NCBI GenBank assembly: GCA_020161405.1 | Contig: JAIUOD010000002.1 | Coordinates: 124,001-188,000 of the forward strand | DNA from: Pseudomonadota bacterium | GTDB taxonomy: Bacteria > Pseudomonadota > Alphaproteobacteria > Caulobacterales > Aquidulcibacteraceae | Length of the DNA: 64,000 nucleotides | Direction: 5' to 3' | Shown: in pieces, positions 55,501 to 63,985 of the stretch | How positions within the stretch are numbered: the first letter of the stretch is position 1 | How the letters are laid out: every line of letters begins with the position of its first letter | Notes under the pieces: generated by a model | The model's database searches: none | What the model was told of the DNA's origin: nothing | What the model saw: only the letters and a program-made list of their open reading frames with translations | Program-made: the position numbers and the translations under genes

Positions 55501-56682
55501 TTAGGATTGCTTAAACCTTCGTGCAAAAATAAGCCAAACAAAAAGCGCAAAAAGGCCGATTATTGCCCCGCTTAAAAATGCATTTTGCGAGCCAAATTTT
55601 TGCCAAATTAATCCACCAAAGCCACTTGCAAAAAGTAATGCTAAACCATTGGCAAGATATAAAAAGCCAAATGATGTTCCACGTAATTCGGGCGGTGCAT
55701 GTTGTGCAATTAATGTTGAAAATGCACCTTGCGTGAAGCCTAAATAAAGCCCCCAAAAAATTAAACCTACAACTAAAATTTCCCAATTTTGTCCAAACGC
55801 AAAACAAATATGCGCTATTATCATTGAAAACATGCCAAAGGCTAAAATTCCATATTTCCCAATCCTATCGCTTATTGCCCCAATTGGATAAGCAAAGGCG
55901 GCATAAACAATGTTCAAAATAATATAGACAAGGGGGATATATTGATTTTTAACATGCAATTCATTGGCGCGCAAAATTAAGAAACCATCGGAAAACTTTG
56001 GCAAAGCAAATAAAATTGCCATAAAAATTATGAACCAATAATCTTTTCCCAATGCCAATAAATTTTGCCATTCAAGGTGGATTTTTTTTGAATTTGGGTT
56101 CTGTGGCCTTTCTTGTTCCTTTATGAAAAGCAAAATTAAAGGCGATGCAAAGGCGGGTAAAATTGCAACCCAAAAAATTAAAATATAATTTTTTGGTGAA
56201 TAGAATAAAATAATTAAAGCGATGATTGGCCCTAAAAATGCACCAATCGTATCCATTGCCTGCCTTAGGCCATAACATGCGCCCTCTATTTCTTTGGGGG
56301 CAATATCGGCAATTAATGCATCGCGTGGGGCGCCGCGAATACCTTTGCCAATGCGGTCGATGGTTTTTGCGCCCATTACCATTTCGGCAATCGTTATAAA
56401 GGGAAAAATCAGTTTTGAAAGCGCGGATAGCCCATAACCAAAAGCGGCAAGATATTTTCGTTTTGCGAAAAAATCACTTAAATAGCCTGAATAAATCTTG
56501 GCAATTGAAGATATAATCTCTGCGACGCCGTCAATTAAACCAATTAAAGCAATTGATGCCCCAAGGGTTTCAAGCATGAAAAGCGGCAAAATTGCCTGTA
56601 CCATTTCAGTTGATATATCGGCAAACATTGAAACAAAACCCAACATCCAAATTGCTTTCGGGATTTTGGGTTTTTGTGTCAA
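55501..56682 (-). CDS. MFS transporter
   Basis: A 393-residue inner-membrane transporter with 12 predicted helices. The loop 2-3 motif appears as GYLSDFFAKRKYLA, and DRIGKGIRGAPRDALIAD is typical of a subfamily of drug-resistance-like MFS proteins with unassigned substrates. It lies between the DUF4167 gene (gap of 8 bases upstream) and the deacetylase gene, all on the minus strand, so it is probably co-transcribed with DUF4167. Confidence 0.88.
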   Translation of the reverse strand: MTQKPKIPKAIWMLGFVSMFADISTEMVQAILPLFMLETLGASIALIGLIDGVAEIISSIAKIYSGYLSDFFAKRKYLAAFGYGLSALSKLIFPFITIAEMVMGAKTIDRIGKGIRGAPRDALIADIAPKEIEGACYGLRQAMDTIGAFLGPIIALIILFYSPKNYILIFWVAILPAFASPLILLFIKEQERPQNPNSKKIHLEWQNLLALGKDYWFIIFMAILFALPKFSDGFLILRANELHVKNQYIPLVYIILNIVYAAFAYPIGAISDRIGKYGILAFGMFSMIIAHICFAFGQNWEILVVGLIFWGLYLGFTQGAFSTLIAQHAPPELRGTSFGFLYLANGLALLFASGFGGLIWQKFGSQNAFLSGAIIGLFALFVWLIFARRFKQS

Positions 56683-56690
56683 TTTTCTAA

Positions 56691-57413
56691 CTATTCAGCT
56701 TCGGCAACTACAATCGGTGTTTGCAAGAATGCAGGGGCTTCATCACCAAATCCACCTTGCGCTTCGCCATCATCATTAGAAGTTTCACGGCGTTTGCGCG
56801 GTAATCTTAAGCCACGAACACGTGAAGGGGCTTTGCGCGTATTCTCACCATTATCCTCATTTTGAGGTGCGCTATTTTCAGCGGTTTCATTGTTTGCAAC
56901 CGCTTGAACATTTTCGTCAGAACTTTCAGTCGCCTCATTATTTTGGCGATTATCATTACGATAACGGTCACGACCACGATTATTATTATTACGGCGATTA
57001 TTGTTATTATAACGACCATTATTCTCATAACGGTTATTTTCGCGTGGTCTTACTTCTTCAGTTTCACCCTCGTCGCCGTCATTTTCGCCATTTTCATTCT
57101 CGATATTTTCACCATCTTCCAAATCCTCATCAGAATCTGATGGTAGGCCAGTGATGGCAAATTCAGAACGTGGAACAAAATTAGGCTGGATAGAGCGTAT
57201 AAGCCTTAAATAATGTTCGGCGTGTTGCAGATAATTTTCCGCCAAAACACGATCACCAGATGCCATCGCATCACGGCCTAATTGTTGGTATTTTTCCAAA
57301 ATTGTTTGGGCAGAACCGCGAACTTTAATATCTGGCCCAGTTGATTCATAGGCTCTATTTGGGTTTTGCATGCCGGGCTTGTTATTACGCCCGCGACCTC
57401 TTTGTCGCTTCAT
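56691..57413 (-). CDS. DUF4167 protein
   Basis: A 240-residue protein with the DUF4167 domain at residues 1-85: NRAYESTGPDIKVRGSAQTI, then ENYLQHAEHYLRLI. The middle is extremely Asn/Arg/Asp-rich (runs such as RRNNNNRGRD), the rest Glu-rich and disordered. RNA binding is a reasonable guess from the basic Asn/Arg tract but is unproven. DUF4167 next to prmC is conserved in alphaproteobacteria; clpB, its usual further neighbour, is at the other end of this window. Confidence 0.9.
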   Translation of the reverse strand: MKRQRGRGRNNKPGMQNPNRAYESTGPDIKVRGSAQTILEKYQQLGRDAMASGDRVLAENYLQHAEHYLRLIRSIQPNFVPRSEFAITGLPSDSDEDLEDGENIENENGENDGDEGETEEVRPRENNRYENNGRYNNNNRRNNNNRGRDRYRNDNRQNNEATESSDENVQAVANNETAENSAPQNEDNGENTRKAPSRVRGLRLPRKRRETSNDDGEAQGGFGDEAPAFLQTPIVVAEAE

Positions 57414-57667
57414 TTTTTTTTCCTATTTTGACCCTTGCCTTTATCAAGTTTGGTATGGGGTTATTCCAGTTCCAAAATCGTGAGGTTATGGGCATTTTCG
57501 CCGCGAAGGCCAGTGGTCTTTTAATCAACCCGCACAATATTATCTATAATATAATTTGCGCACTAGCCAGTAAGCAGGATTTTAGAATCAAACCGCTTAT
57601 TCGTTACCTATTACATTCTTATTTAAAATGAATAAAGAGTGTTTACTGCTTAATTGTTACAAAATCA

Positions 57668-58519
57668 TTACGGTTTACGGGTTCCAATTATAACGCGTTC
57701 GATATTGGAAAGATCTTTTAAAATATGAATTTCGTGAAGCTCTTTTTGCTTTTGTGCCATTTCCTTGATAGATTTTGCCTGATTTATGCCAAATTCAAAG
57801 GCAAAAACCCCACCTTTCTTAAGGATATGGGGCAATTTTTCAAATAGAATACGATATGGTTCAAGGCCATCTTCGCCGCCATCAAGGGCTAAAATTGGGT
57901 CGTAATTTTTTACATCAATATCAAGTGTTTCAATATCTTTTGACGGAATATAAGGCGGATTTGAAACTACAATATCAAATTCTTCTTCTATTCCTTGGGC
58001 CCAATTGCCTTTTTGAAAATGTGCACGATTTTCTAAACCATGAATTTTCGCGTTTTCATTAGAAAGCGATAGGGCATCATCTGAAATATCAATTCCAATT
58101 CCTGACCAAGCAGAACGTTCTGCCAAAAGTGCAAGAAGGATTGCGCCTGTTCCAGTTCCAAGGTCTAGAATTCTTGTTGGTTTATTTTCTTTGTCAAATT
58201 TAAGTATGAAATCAACAATAACCTCAGTTTCAGGGCGCGGAACAAGGGCGCGCGCATCACTATTTAATTCAAGTGACCAAAACGCCTTTTTACCAACAAT
58301 ATGGGCAACGGGTTCGCGTTTAAGTCGACGCTCTATGAATTTATCTAAAATCTCCTCACTTTGAGGTGAAATTTCGCGATAAGGGTCGGTAACAATTTCG
58401 TTACGTGTTATATCGCATGCTTTAAGCAACAAAATGCGCGCATCAATTGTTGGGCTTTCAATACCGCCAGTTTCAAGGCGCGATTTTGCATTTTTCCATA
58501 GAGTTACAAGATTTGTCAT
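57668..58519 (-). CDS. prmC: Release factor glutamine methyltransferase PrmC
   Basis: Methylates the GGQ glutamine of RF1 and RF2. The 283-residue protein has an N-terminal helical domain and a Rossmann domain with LDLGTGTGAILLAL (SAM motif) and the diagnostic VVSNPPYIP catalytic motif. VPRPETEVIVDFIL is another PrmC marker. The prfA gene, its usual neighbour, is not present here. A gap of about 250 bases without features separates it from the DUF4167 gene. Confidence 0.95.
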   Translation of the reverse strand: MTNLVTLWKNAKSRLETGGIESPTIDARILLLKACDITRNEIVTDPYREISPQSEEILDKFIERRLKREPVAHIVGKKAFWSLELNSDARALVPRPETEVIVDFILKFDKENKPTRILDLGTGTGAILLALLAERSAWSGIGIDISDDALSLSNENAKIHGLENRAHFQKGNWAQGIEEEFDIVVSNPPYIPSKDIETLDIDVKNYDPILALDGGEDGLEPYRILFEKLPHILKKGGVFAFEFGINQAKSIKEMAQKQKELHEIHILKDLSNIERVIIGTRKP

Positions 58520-58558
58520 TTTGCCGATATGGCAATCAAAATGATATTTTGCAAGTAT

Positions 58559-58792
58559 CTATTCTTCACTTGTTTTCATGTCATCGGGGTTAATTATATA
58601 TTCGATAATATCCGATGGTTGGCATTCAAGAATGAAACATATCTTTGATAAAGTATCAAAACGAAGCCCGCGCACTTTTCCATTTCTAAGCTGCGACATC
58701 TGGGTTTCCGAAAGCCCAATTCTATCCGCCAAATCCTTGGCCCGCATCTTCCTGCGTGCAAGCATTATATCGAGGGTGACGTTAATGGGCAT
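58559..58792 (-). CDS. Cro/C1-type HTH regulator (YozG-like)
   Basis: A 77-residue single-domain XRE-family regulator. The helix-turn-helix reads KDLADRIGLSETQMSQLRNG, followed by FDTLSKICFILECQPSDIIEY, typical of the short YozG group. YozG-like genes commonly accompany DUF2975 membrane proteins. Its ATG overlaps the stop of the upstream membrane gene by one base (TAATG). It is the likely repressor of the palindrome at 59873-59889. Confidence 0.88.
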   Translation of the reverse strand: MPINVTLDIMLARRKMRAKDLADRIGLSETQMSQLRNGKVRGLRFDTLSKICFILECQPSDIIEYIINPDDMKTSEE

Positions 58793-59298
58793 TATACAAA
58801 ACTTTCGAGTTCAAATTTTATTTTTTCGGCAAAGACAGAACCAAAATAAATACCTAAACCAATTAGAAAAATCATTGGGTCGTAGGAAAAAATTGGTATA
58901 GTCACTTTGTCTAAATGTAGGATCAGTGTATCCAAGAAAGGCCAAATAAAGAATTTATAACCTGCACCGATTGTTAGGAATATTCCTAAAAATTTTAGGT
59001 TTTTAATTGCCATTTCTTTTGTAATTTTTGCTTTTGAAAGTGATATAAATAAAAGGCTTATAAAAAGAATTGCGAAGCAATATGATATTTCGGTAATTTT
59101 AGATATCAAAGTTTTATGCTTAAATAAATTGTCCCAATGAAAATTATTATCCATTGTTACTGCATTGGGAATGTTCATATAAGGTATCGTGCGTAAATCA
59201 CCATATAATTGGAATAAAAATGTTGAGGCTCTAAAAATAAAATAAAGCGCGGCAATAAATGCTAATAGACTAAATAAGTGTTTTCTTGAATTTGTCAT
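58792..59298 (-). CDS. DUF2975-like membrane protein
   Basis: A 168-residue protein with four predicted transmembrane helices. The layout and coupling to a YozG-type regulator fit DUF2975, a family of unknown function. A conserved C-terminal helix ends in ELESFV, a sequence also found at the end of the protein encoded by the next gene upstream (59334-59834). Its role is unknown; sensing or toxicity at the membrane would be speculation. Confidence 0.65.
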   Translation of the reverse strand: MTNSRKHLFSLLAFIAALYFIFRASTFLFQLYGDLRTIPYMNIPNAVTMDNNFHWDNLFKHKTLISKITEISYCFAILFISLLFISLSKAKITKEMAIKNLKFLGIFLTIGAGYKFFIWPFLDTLILHLDKVTIPIFSYDPMIFLIGLGIYFGSVFAEKIKFELESFV

Positions 59299-59333
59299 AT
59301 TACTTGTCCTAAATGGTATATTTCGGGGGTGGT

Positions 59334-59834
59334 TTATACAAAACTCTCCAGCTCATTGCGCATTTTTTTGCCAATATCGGCGATAAAATATAATGCACCA
59401 CCAACAATTAGGATTACGAAATTTTCAGTCGTTCCTTCAATTTTAAATCCTTTGTCCCAAACCCAATTTATTAAAGTCGGGGTCATAATTGCGCCAGTTG
59501 AGCCAATTAAAAGGTTTGCCCCCATTTTTTCTAAACCTTTTAAGATAGCAGGGCTAAAATCATCGCCTTTGCCGATTGCACGAAATAATGAAACCGCGGC
59601 GATTGAAACATTCGCATATGAAATGGGGGCGATTATTGATACCCAAAATATTGGGTCTAGCATTGAAAGAAAGAAAATGGATACTTGCTGTGTCAAATTC
59701 ATATTTGGCAAATAATCGGTGGCGGCTACAAATCTATCGCGAATTAAATAAATTATAAGAAGGCAGGCAATTATTGTGCTTAACGCCTCCCACATCATTG
59801 CTTGCTTTTGGAAATTTACTTTTTTGTTTTCCAT
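59334..59834 (-). CDS. Second DUF2975-like membrane protein
   Basis: A 166-residue protein with four predicted helices, first gene of the three-gene cassette. It ends in NELESFV, shared with the product of 58792-59298, and has the same helix spacing, but the remaining sequence is quite different, so any duplication is old. AAGGGG lies before the ATG, and the promoter has an operator in its spacer. The family assignment is tentative. Confidence 0.62.
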   Translation of the reverse strand: MENKKVNFQKQAMMWEALSTIIACLLIIYLIRDRFVAATDYLPNMNLTQQVSIFFLSMLDPIFWVSIIAPISYANVSIAAVSLFRAIGKGDDFSPAILKGLEKMGANLLIGSTGAIMTPTLINWVWDKGFKIEGTTENFVILIVGGALYFIADIGKKMRNELESFV

Positions 59835-59865
59835 TTTCGCCCCTTGTTTAAATTAACTTAGAGGC

Positions 59866-59894
59866 AAAATAATTTAAGTAAAACTTAAAGTCAA
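59866..59894 (-). promoter_or_regulatory. Cassette promoter with operator in the spacer
   Basis: On the minus strand TTGACT (59894-59889) and TATTTT (59871-59866) are 17 bases apart. A perfect dyad TTTAAGT-AAA-ACTTAAA (59873-59889) fills the spacer, where a Cro-type repressor would block polymerase. A second small dyad GTTTA-GCT-TAAAC lies just upstream at 59899-59911. Confidence 0.6.
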
Positions 59895-59911
59895 TAGGGT
59901 TTAGCTTAAAC

Positions 59912-60739
59912 TTATTCTATCTTAAAAATATCCCTAATTGCTTGCGTTGCAGCGGGGTGGTAAATGGTTCCGTGGCTTTCGCTTTTATAAGGCTTGTATA
60001 TAAAATTCTTGTTATTTCGTTTTAATGTTTTAACCAAAGTATCGATAGCAGATTGCATGGAGCCACCTTCATTGGCTATGGACAGCCAAATTTTTTGATT
60101 ATTGTTTTTGGGATTAAGTAAATAAGAATTTGAATTATTTGATAAACTCTGATTATCCCACCAAAGGCTTGGGCTAATTGCGATATAATTATCAAACGCT
60201 TCTGGGGTTTTTAGGTATGTTTCCGTGATAAAAAGTGCCGCCAAAGATTCCCCTATTATTGCATCATTACCTGAGGTTGCATAAGTATTTTCTATGAAGG
60301 GCTTGATTTCTTTAACAAGAATATCGCGGAATTTTTGGCTTTGACCACTTGTCGGAAATTGCTTCCTTTCATCTTCCACGCTTGACATATATGTTAGTTC
60401 GGCTTTCCTATCCAAACTTTCAATCCCAACTACAATTAAAGGTTTATGAATGTTCCATTGATTGCCTTGATGAACCATGCCCGCAATATGAACAAAATCT
60501 TGCATATTAATTCCGCCGTCAAGCACGTATAAAACATCGTATTTTGTGCCCTTTTTTATATCTTCATCATAAAATGGCGGAAGTAAGACGTTGATTTGTC
60601 TTTTTTTGTTTTCTTCTTTGGAAAGAAATTCATAAGATTGACCAATTACAATTGGTTTAGCGCTAAAAGTTTCTGCATTCGCTATATTATTAAAAATAAA
60701 AGTTGATAATGCAGTAAATATAATAACAATTATCTTCAT
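59912..60739 (-). CDS. Exported alpha/beta hydrolase of the esterase-D/IroE type
   Basis: A 275-residue protein with a signal peptide ending in ANAE. The mature enzyme resembles putative esterases (PF00756-like, IroE/Fes relatives): DVLYVLDGGINMQDF near the start, nucleophile Ser in IGESLAALF, SPSLWWDN after it, and the catalytic His in ESHGTIYH. Siderophore esters are one known substrate class, but no siderophore genes are near, so the substrate is open. It ends just upstream of the HTH cassette promoter. Confidence 0.83.
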   Translation of the reverse strand: MKIIVIIFTALSTFIFNNIANAETFSAKPIVIGQSYEFLSKEENKKRQINVLLPPFYDEDIKKGTKYDVLYVLDGGINMQDFVHIAGMVHQGNQWNIHKPLIVVGIESLDRKAELTYMSSVEDERKQFPTSGQSQKFRDILVKEIKPFIENTYATSGNDAIIGESLAALFITETYLKTPEAFDNYIAISPSLWWDNQSLSNNSNSYLLNPKNNNQKIWLSIANEGGSMQSAIDTLVKTLKRNNKNFIYKPYKSESHGTIYHPAATQAIRDIFKIE

Positions 60740-60824
60740 ATTTCACCAAGCTATGATTTTCAGTGCAATCACTTAAATATGAAAATGTAATGATTCTTGT
60801 GAAATTTGAAAATAAGTTTTTCTA

Positions 60825-62696
60825 TTAACCCAATTCTTCAACCAAGGCTTCCCATTCGGCTTCTAATTTGGCTAATTTTTTGCCGTGCCATTCGATTTTT
60901 TTTGTTAAATCCATCGCGGCTTGGTGGTTTTGTTTATAGATATTTGGGTCGCCCAATTGGTTTTCAAAATCGGCAATTGCGGCCTGTTCCATTGCGATAT
61001 CTTTTTCAAGGCGTTCGATTTTACGTTTTAGATTGCCTTCATTAGTCGGTTTTGGTTTTGCAGGTTTTGGGGCATCATTTTTGGTTTTATCACCATTATT
61101 TTGTTTCGGTGATTTGCCGCCTTGATCTGGCCTATCGGCATTTAAGACCATTTGGCGATAGTCGGATAAATCACCATCATATTGCGTTGCGCGCCCGTCA
61201 TGTACAAGCCATAATCTATCGGCGCTTGCCTCCGCTAAATAGACGTCGTGGGTGATAAGTAGAACTGCACCATCAAATTCATTTAAAGCGTGGATTAGTG
61301 CTTCGCGGCTATCGATGTCCAAATGCGATGTCGGCTCGTCCAAAATCAGAATGTGGGGGCGGGCATAGGCCATAATACCCATCAAAAGGCGAACTTTTTC
61401 ACCGCCCGAAAGTTTTTCAACATTCGTATCAATCTTTTCATGGGGGAAACCAAGGGATGCTGCGATTGCGCGGTGTTTTGCCTCGCCTGCATTGGGTTCC
61501 ATATCGCGTATATGCTGCAAAACCGTTTGCCCAATATGCAATTCATCCAATGAATCTTGGGAGAAATAACCGATTTTAACATTGCGCGCGGCACGTCTTT
61601 CACCGTTTAAAAGTGCCAATCTTTCGCCAATTGATTTAACAAGCGTGGTTTTACCCTGTCCATTTGGCCCGATAATTACAATTCTATCATCCCCATCAAG
61701 GCGGAAATTTACGTTTTTAAGAACAGGCTGCCCCTTAATATAGCCCAAATCGGCATTCTCGATTTGGATTAATGGACTTGCAAGTTCGCTTGGTTCATAA
61801 AAATGAAATGGCGTTGCACGGTCTTCAATTGGAACTTGAATATCTTGCATTTTTTCAAGCATTTTGATGCGTGATTGCGCTTGGCGTGCTTTTGACGCTT
61901 TGGCGCGGAAGCGGTCAACAAAGGCTTGAAGATGCTGTTTTGCGGCATCTTGTTTGGCCTTTTGCCCTGCCAAATTTGCCATTCTTTCGGCGCGGCGTCG
62001 CAAATAAGTATCATAACCACCAGTATAAATTTCAAGTTTTTGATTTTCGAGGGCAAGGATATGTGTAACTGAGCGGTTCAAAACTTCGCGGTCATGTGAA
62101 ACCACTAAAACAGTATGCGGATATTTTACCAAATAATTTTCAAGCCATGCCGCACCTTCTAAATCAAGGTAATTTGTTGGCTCATCCAAAATCAATAAAT
62201 CAGGTTGCGAAACCAAAACACCAGCCAAAGCAGCGCGCATACGCCAACCGCCCGAAAATTCGCGGGCAGGGCGGTTTAAATCTTCTTGCTCAAAACCAAG
62301 GCCGACCATGATTTCGGCGGCGCGTGCCTCAGAAGAATAAGCATCAATATCCAAAAGCCTTGCATGGATTTCGCCAATGCGATGGGGGTCGGTTGCAGTT
62401 TCGGCCTCAACCATTAAAGCATGGCGTTCAAGATCTTGTTCAAGCACCATTTCCATCATTGGCGTGTCGGATGCGGCAACTTCTTGCGCTACAAAGCCCA
62501 TTCTTGCGCCACGTTTTAATTGGATTGGCGAATTGGGTTTGCCAATTTCTTCGCGAATTAATTTTAAAAGGGTTGATTTACCCGTGCCATTTTTGCCAAT
62601 CAGGCCAACTTTCCAGCCGTCTGAAATAAAGCATGACGCATTATCAAATAAATGGCGCCGACCAAATGAAAATGTAAGTTCGCTGATTTGTAACAT
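60825..62696 (-). CDS. ABC-F family ATPase (YheS/Uup-like)
   Basis: Soluble twin-ATPase of the ABC-F class, which acts on ribosomes rather than in transport. The 623-residue protein has two full cassettes: Walker A GKNGTGKST and GPNGQGKTT, signatures FSGGWRMR and LSGGEKVR, Walker B ILDEPTNYLD and ILDEPTSHLD. A P-site tRNA-interaction linker (ERMANLAGQKAKQDAAKQHL) joins them. The C-terminal coiled coil after residue 560 points to YheS or Uup rather than EttA. A hairpin sits on its ribosome site. Confidence 0.93.
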   Translation of the reverse strand: MLQISELTFSFGRRHLFDNASCFISDGWKVGLIGKNGTGKSTLLKLIREEIGKPNSPIQLKRGARMGFVAQEVAASDTPMMEMVLEQDLERHALMVEAETATDPHRIGEIHARLLDIDAYSSEARAAEIMVGLGFEQEDLNRPAREFSGGWRMRAALAGVLVSQPDLLILDEPTNYLDLEGAAWLENYLVKYPHTVLVVSHDREVLNRSVTHILALENQKLEIYTGGYDTYLRRRAERMANLAGQKAKQDAAKQHLQAFVDRFRAKASKARQAQSRIKMLEKMQDIQVPIEDRATPFHFYEPSELASPLIQIENADLGYIKGQPVLKNVNFRLDGDDRIVIIGPNGQGKTTLVKSIGERLALLNGERRAARNVKIGYFSQDSLDELHIGQTVLQHIRDMEPNAGEAKHRAIAASLGFPHEKIDTNVEKLSGGEKVRLLMGIMAYARPHILILDEPTSHLDIDSREALIHALNEFDGAVLLITHDVYLAEASADRLWLVHDGRATQYDGDLSDYRQMVLNADRPDQGGKSPKQNNGDKTKNDAPKPAKPKPTNEGNLKRKIERLEKDIAMEQAAIADFENQLGDPNIYKQNHQAAMDLTKKIEWHGKKLAKLEAEWEALVEELG

Positions 62697-62697
62697 G

Positions 62698-62716
62698 CCC
62701 TCCCTTTAGGGGAGGG
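62698..62716 (-). promoter_or_regulatory. Hairpin occluding the ABC-F ribosome binding site
   Basis: On the minus strand CCCTCCC (62716-62710) pairs with GGGAGGG (62704-62698) around a 5-base loop. The right arm is the ribosome site, and it ends one base before the ATG. Translation may be kept low or regulated by this fold. The sequence may also be a short REP-type repeat. Confidence 0.5.
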
Positions 62717-62787
62717 GGCGGGATTTGTCACCTTATCAAGTGCAAAATGCCATTTTGTCATATTGTAATTTTAAAAAAGCCCCCTAA

Positions 62788-62804
62788 GTTCGAAAAAATC
62801 GAAC
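62788..62804. promoter_or_regulatory. Palindrome upstream of the old yellow enzyme gene
   Basis: GTTCGA-AAAAA-TCGAAC lies 13 bases upstream of the ATG, just before the AAAGGA ribosome site. It could be an operator or an mRNA hairpin. No regulator gene is adjacent in the window. Confidence 0.35.
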
Positions 62805-62817
62805 AAAGGAAATTTAC

Positions 62818-63906
62818 ATGTCTGTTGATGCGCTTTTTAAACCATTTGAGCTTAAAACTATAAAATCAAAAAACCGTGTTGTAATGGCGCCAATGACGCG
62901 AACCATGTCACCAAATGGCTTACCTACTGATGATGTGGCAACATATTATGAAAAGCGTGCAAAAGGTGGGATTGGCCTAATCGTGACCGAAGGCACGGTA
63001 ATTGACCGCCCCGCATCAAAAATGACATCTGATATTCCAAATTTCTTTGGTGATGCCTTGCCGCATTGGAAAAAAGTGGTTGATAAGGTTCATGCAGTTG
63101 GCGGGCAAATTGCGCCGCAAATTTGGCATGTTGGTAATGTTGGCATGTATCCTAACTGGTCGCCATCACCAATTGATAGTCCATCAGGCTATATAAAAAC
63201 CGATGAAAAAAATGCCGAAGCCATGAGCGAAGAAGCCATTGCCGACACAATTGCAAAATTTGCGCAAAGCGCAAAAGCCGCCAAAGATTTAGGCTTTGAT
63301 GCCATCGAATTACATGGTGCACATGGTTATTTGATTGATCAATTTTTCTGGAATGGACTTAATAAACGCACTGATAAATGGGGCGGCGCAAGCATAAAAG
63401 AGCGCAATGCCTTTGCCGAAGCGGTGGTTAAAGCGTGCCGCGAAGCGGTGGGCGATGATTATGCAATCATCATTCGTATCAGCCAGTGGAAACAGCAAGA
63501 TTATAATGCCCGCATCGCAACCAACCCCGATGAAATGACTGAGTGGCTTGGCGGTTTGGTGGACGCAGGCGCAGATATTCTTCATTGTTCGCAGCGCCGC
63601 TATTGGGAACCAGAATTTGAAGGTTCTGACTTAAACTTTGCAGGTTGGGCAAAAAAACTAATTGGTGTGCCAACAATCTCTGTTGGTTCTGTCGGTCTTG
63701 ATGGCGAATTTTTGGGCGCATTTAGGGGGCAGGGTTCAAATGTTGCCGGCATCGAAAACTTGCTTGAGCGCATGGAAAAAGACGAATTCGACCTAATAGC
63801 CGTAGGCCGCGCTCTAATCACCGACCCCGATTGGTTATTAAAAATCAAAGAAGGCAGATTGGATGAGTTAAAGGCGTTTGATAGACGCGATTTGGCTAGT
63901 TTGTAG
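62818..63906 (+). CDS. NADH:flavin oxidoreductase, old yellow enzyme family
   Basis: FMN-containing ene-reductase of 362 residues, expected to reduce electrophilic alkenes or nitro compounds. The barrel start FKPFELKTIKSKNRVVMAPM is typical, and IELHGAHGYLIDQFFW carries the conserved His/His-type substrate site region. DEMTEWLGGLVDAGADILH and the phosphate-binding end (VGSVGLDG, AVGRALITDPDW) follow. It is closer to short plant-OPR-like enzymes than to 2,4-dienoyl-CoA reductase, which has extra domains. It is monocistronic and followed by a REP-like element. Confidence 0.92.
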   Translation: MSVDALFKPFELKTIKSKNRVVMAPMTRTMSPNGLPTDDVATYYEKRAKGGIGLIVTEGTVIDRPASKMTSDIPNFFGDALPHWKKVVDKVHAVGGQIAPQIWHVGNVGMYPNWSPSPIDSPSGYIKTDEKNAEAMSEEAIADTIAKFAQSAKAAKDLGFDAIELHGAHGYLIDQFFWNGLNKRTDKWGGASIKERNAFAEAVVKACREAVGDDYAIIIRISQWKQQDYNARIATNPDEMTEWLGGLVDAGADILHCSQRRYWEPEFEGSDLNFAGWAKKLIGVPTISVGSVGLDGEFLGAFRGQGSNVAGIENLLERMEKDEFDLIAVGRALITDPDWLLKIKEGRLDELKAFDRRDLASL

Positions 63907-63919
63907 AACACAATTTAAT

Positions 63920-63985
63920 GCTCCCCTGCGAAGCGGGGGAGCTGTCACGATTTATCGTGACTGAGGGGGCGCGAGCGCGAGCGAG
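63920..63985. repeat. REP-like composite palindromic element
   Basis: Two adjacent hairpins: GCTCCCCTGC (63920-63929)/GCGGGGGAGC (63933-63942), and GTCACGA (63944-63950)/TCGTGAC (63955-63961). They are followed by GAGGGGGC and a GCGAGC-rich tail. I know this type, with its ...GGGGGAGCTGTC...GACTGAGGGGG framework, as a dispersed intergenic repeat in alphaproteobacteria. It is unusually GC-rich for the region and follows the gene end closely. Confidence 0.75.

Noticed and set aside
56822..57154. Plus-strand ORFs opposite the DUF4167 gene
   Set aside because: Low-complexity Tyr/His or Ile/Thr runs are the antisense of the Asn/Arg-rich tract.
57414..57667. Possible small plus-strand gene between the DUF4167 gene and prmC
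   Set aside because: The reading (about 58 codons from 57458) has no ribosome site, no recognisable sequence and mixed codon use.
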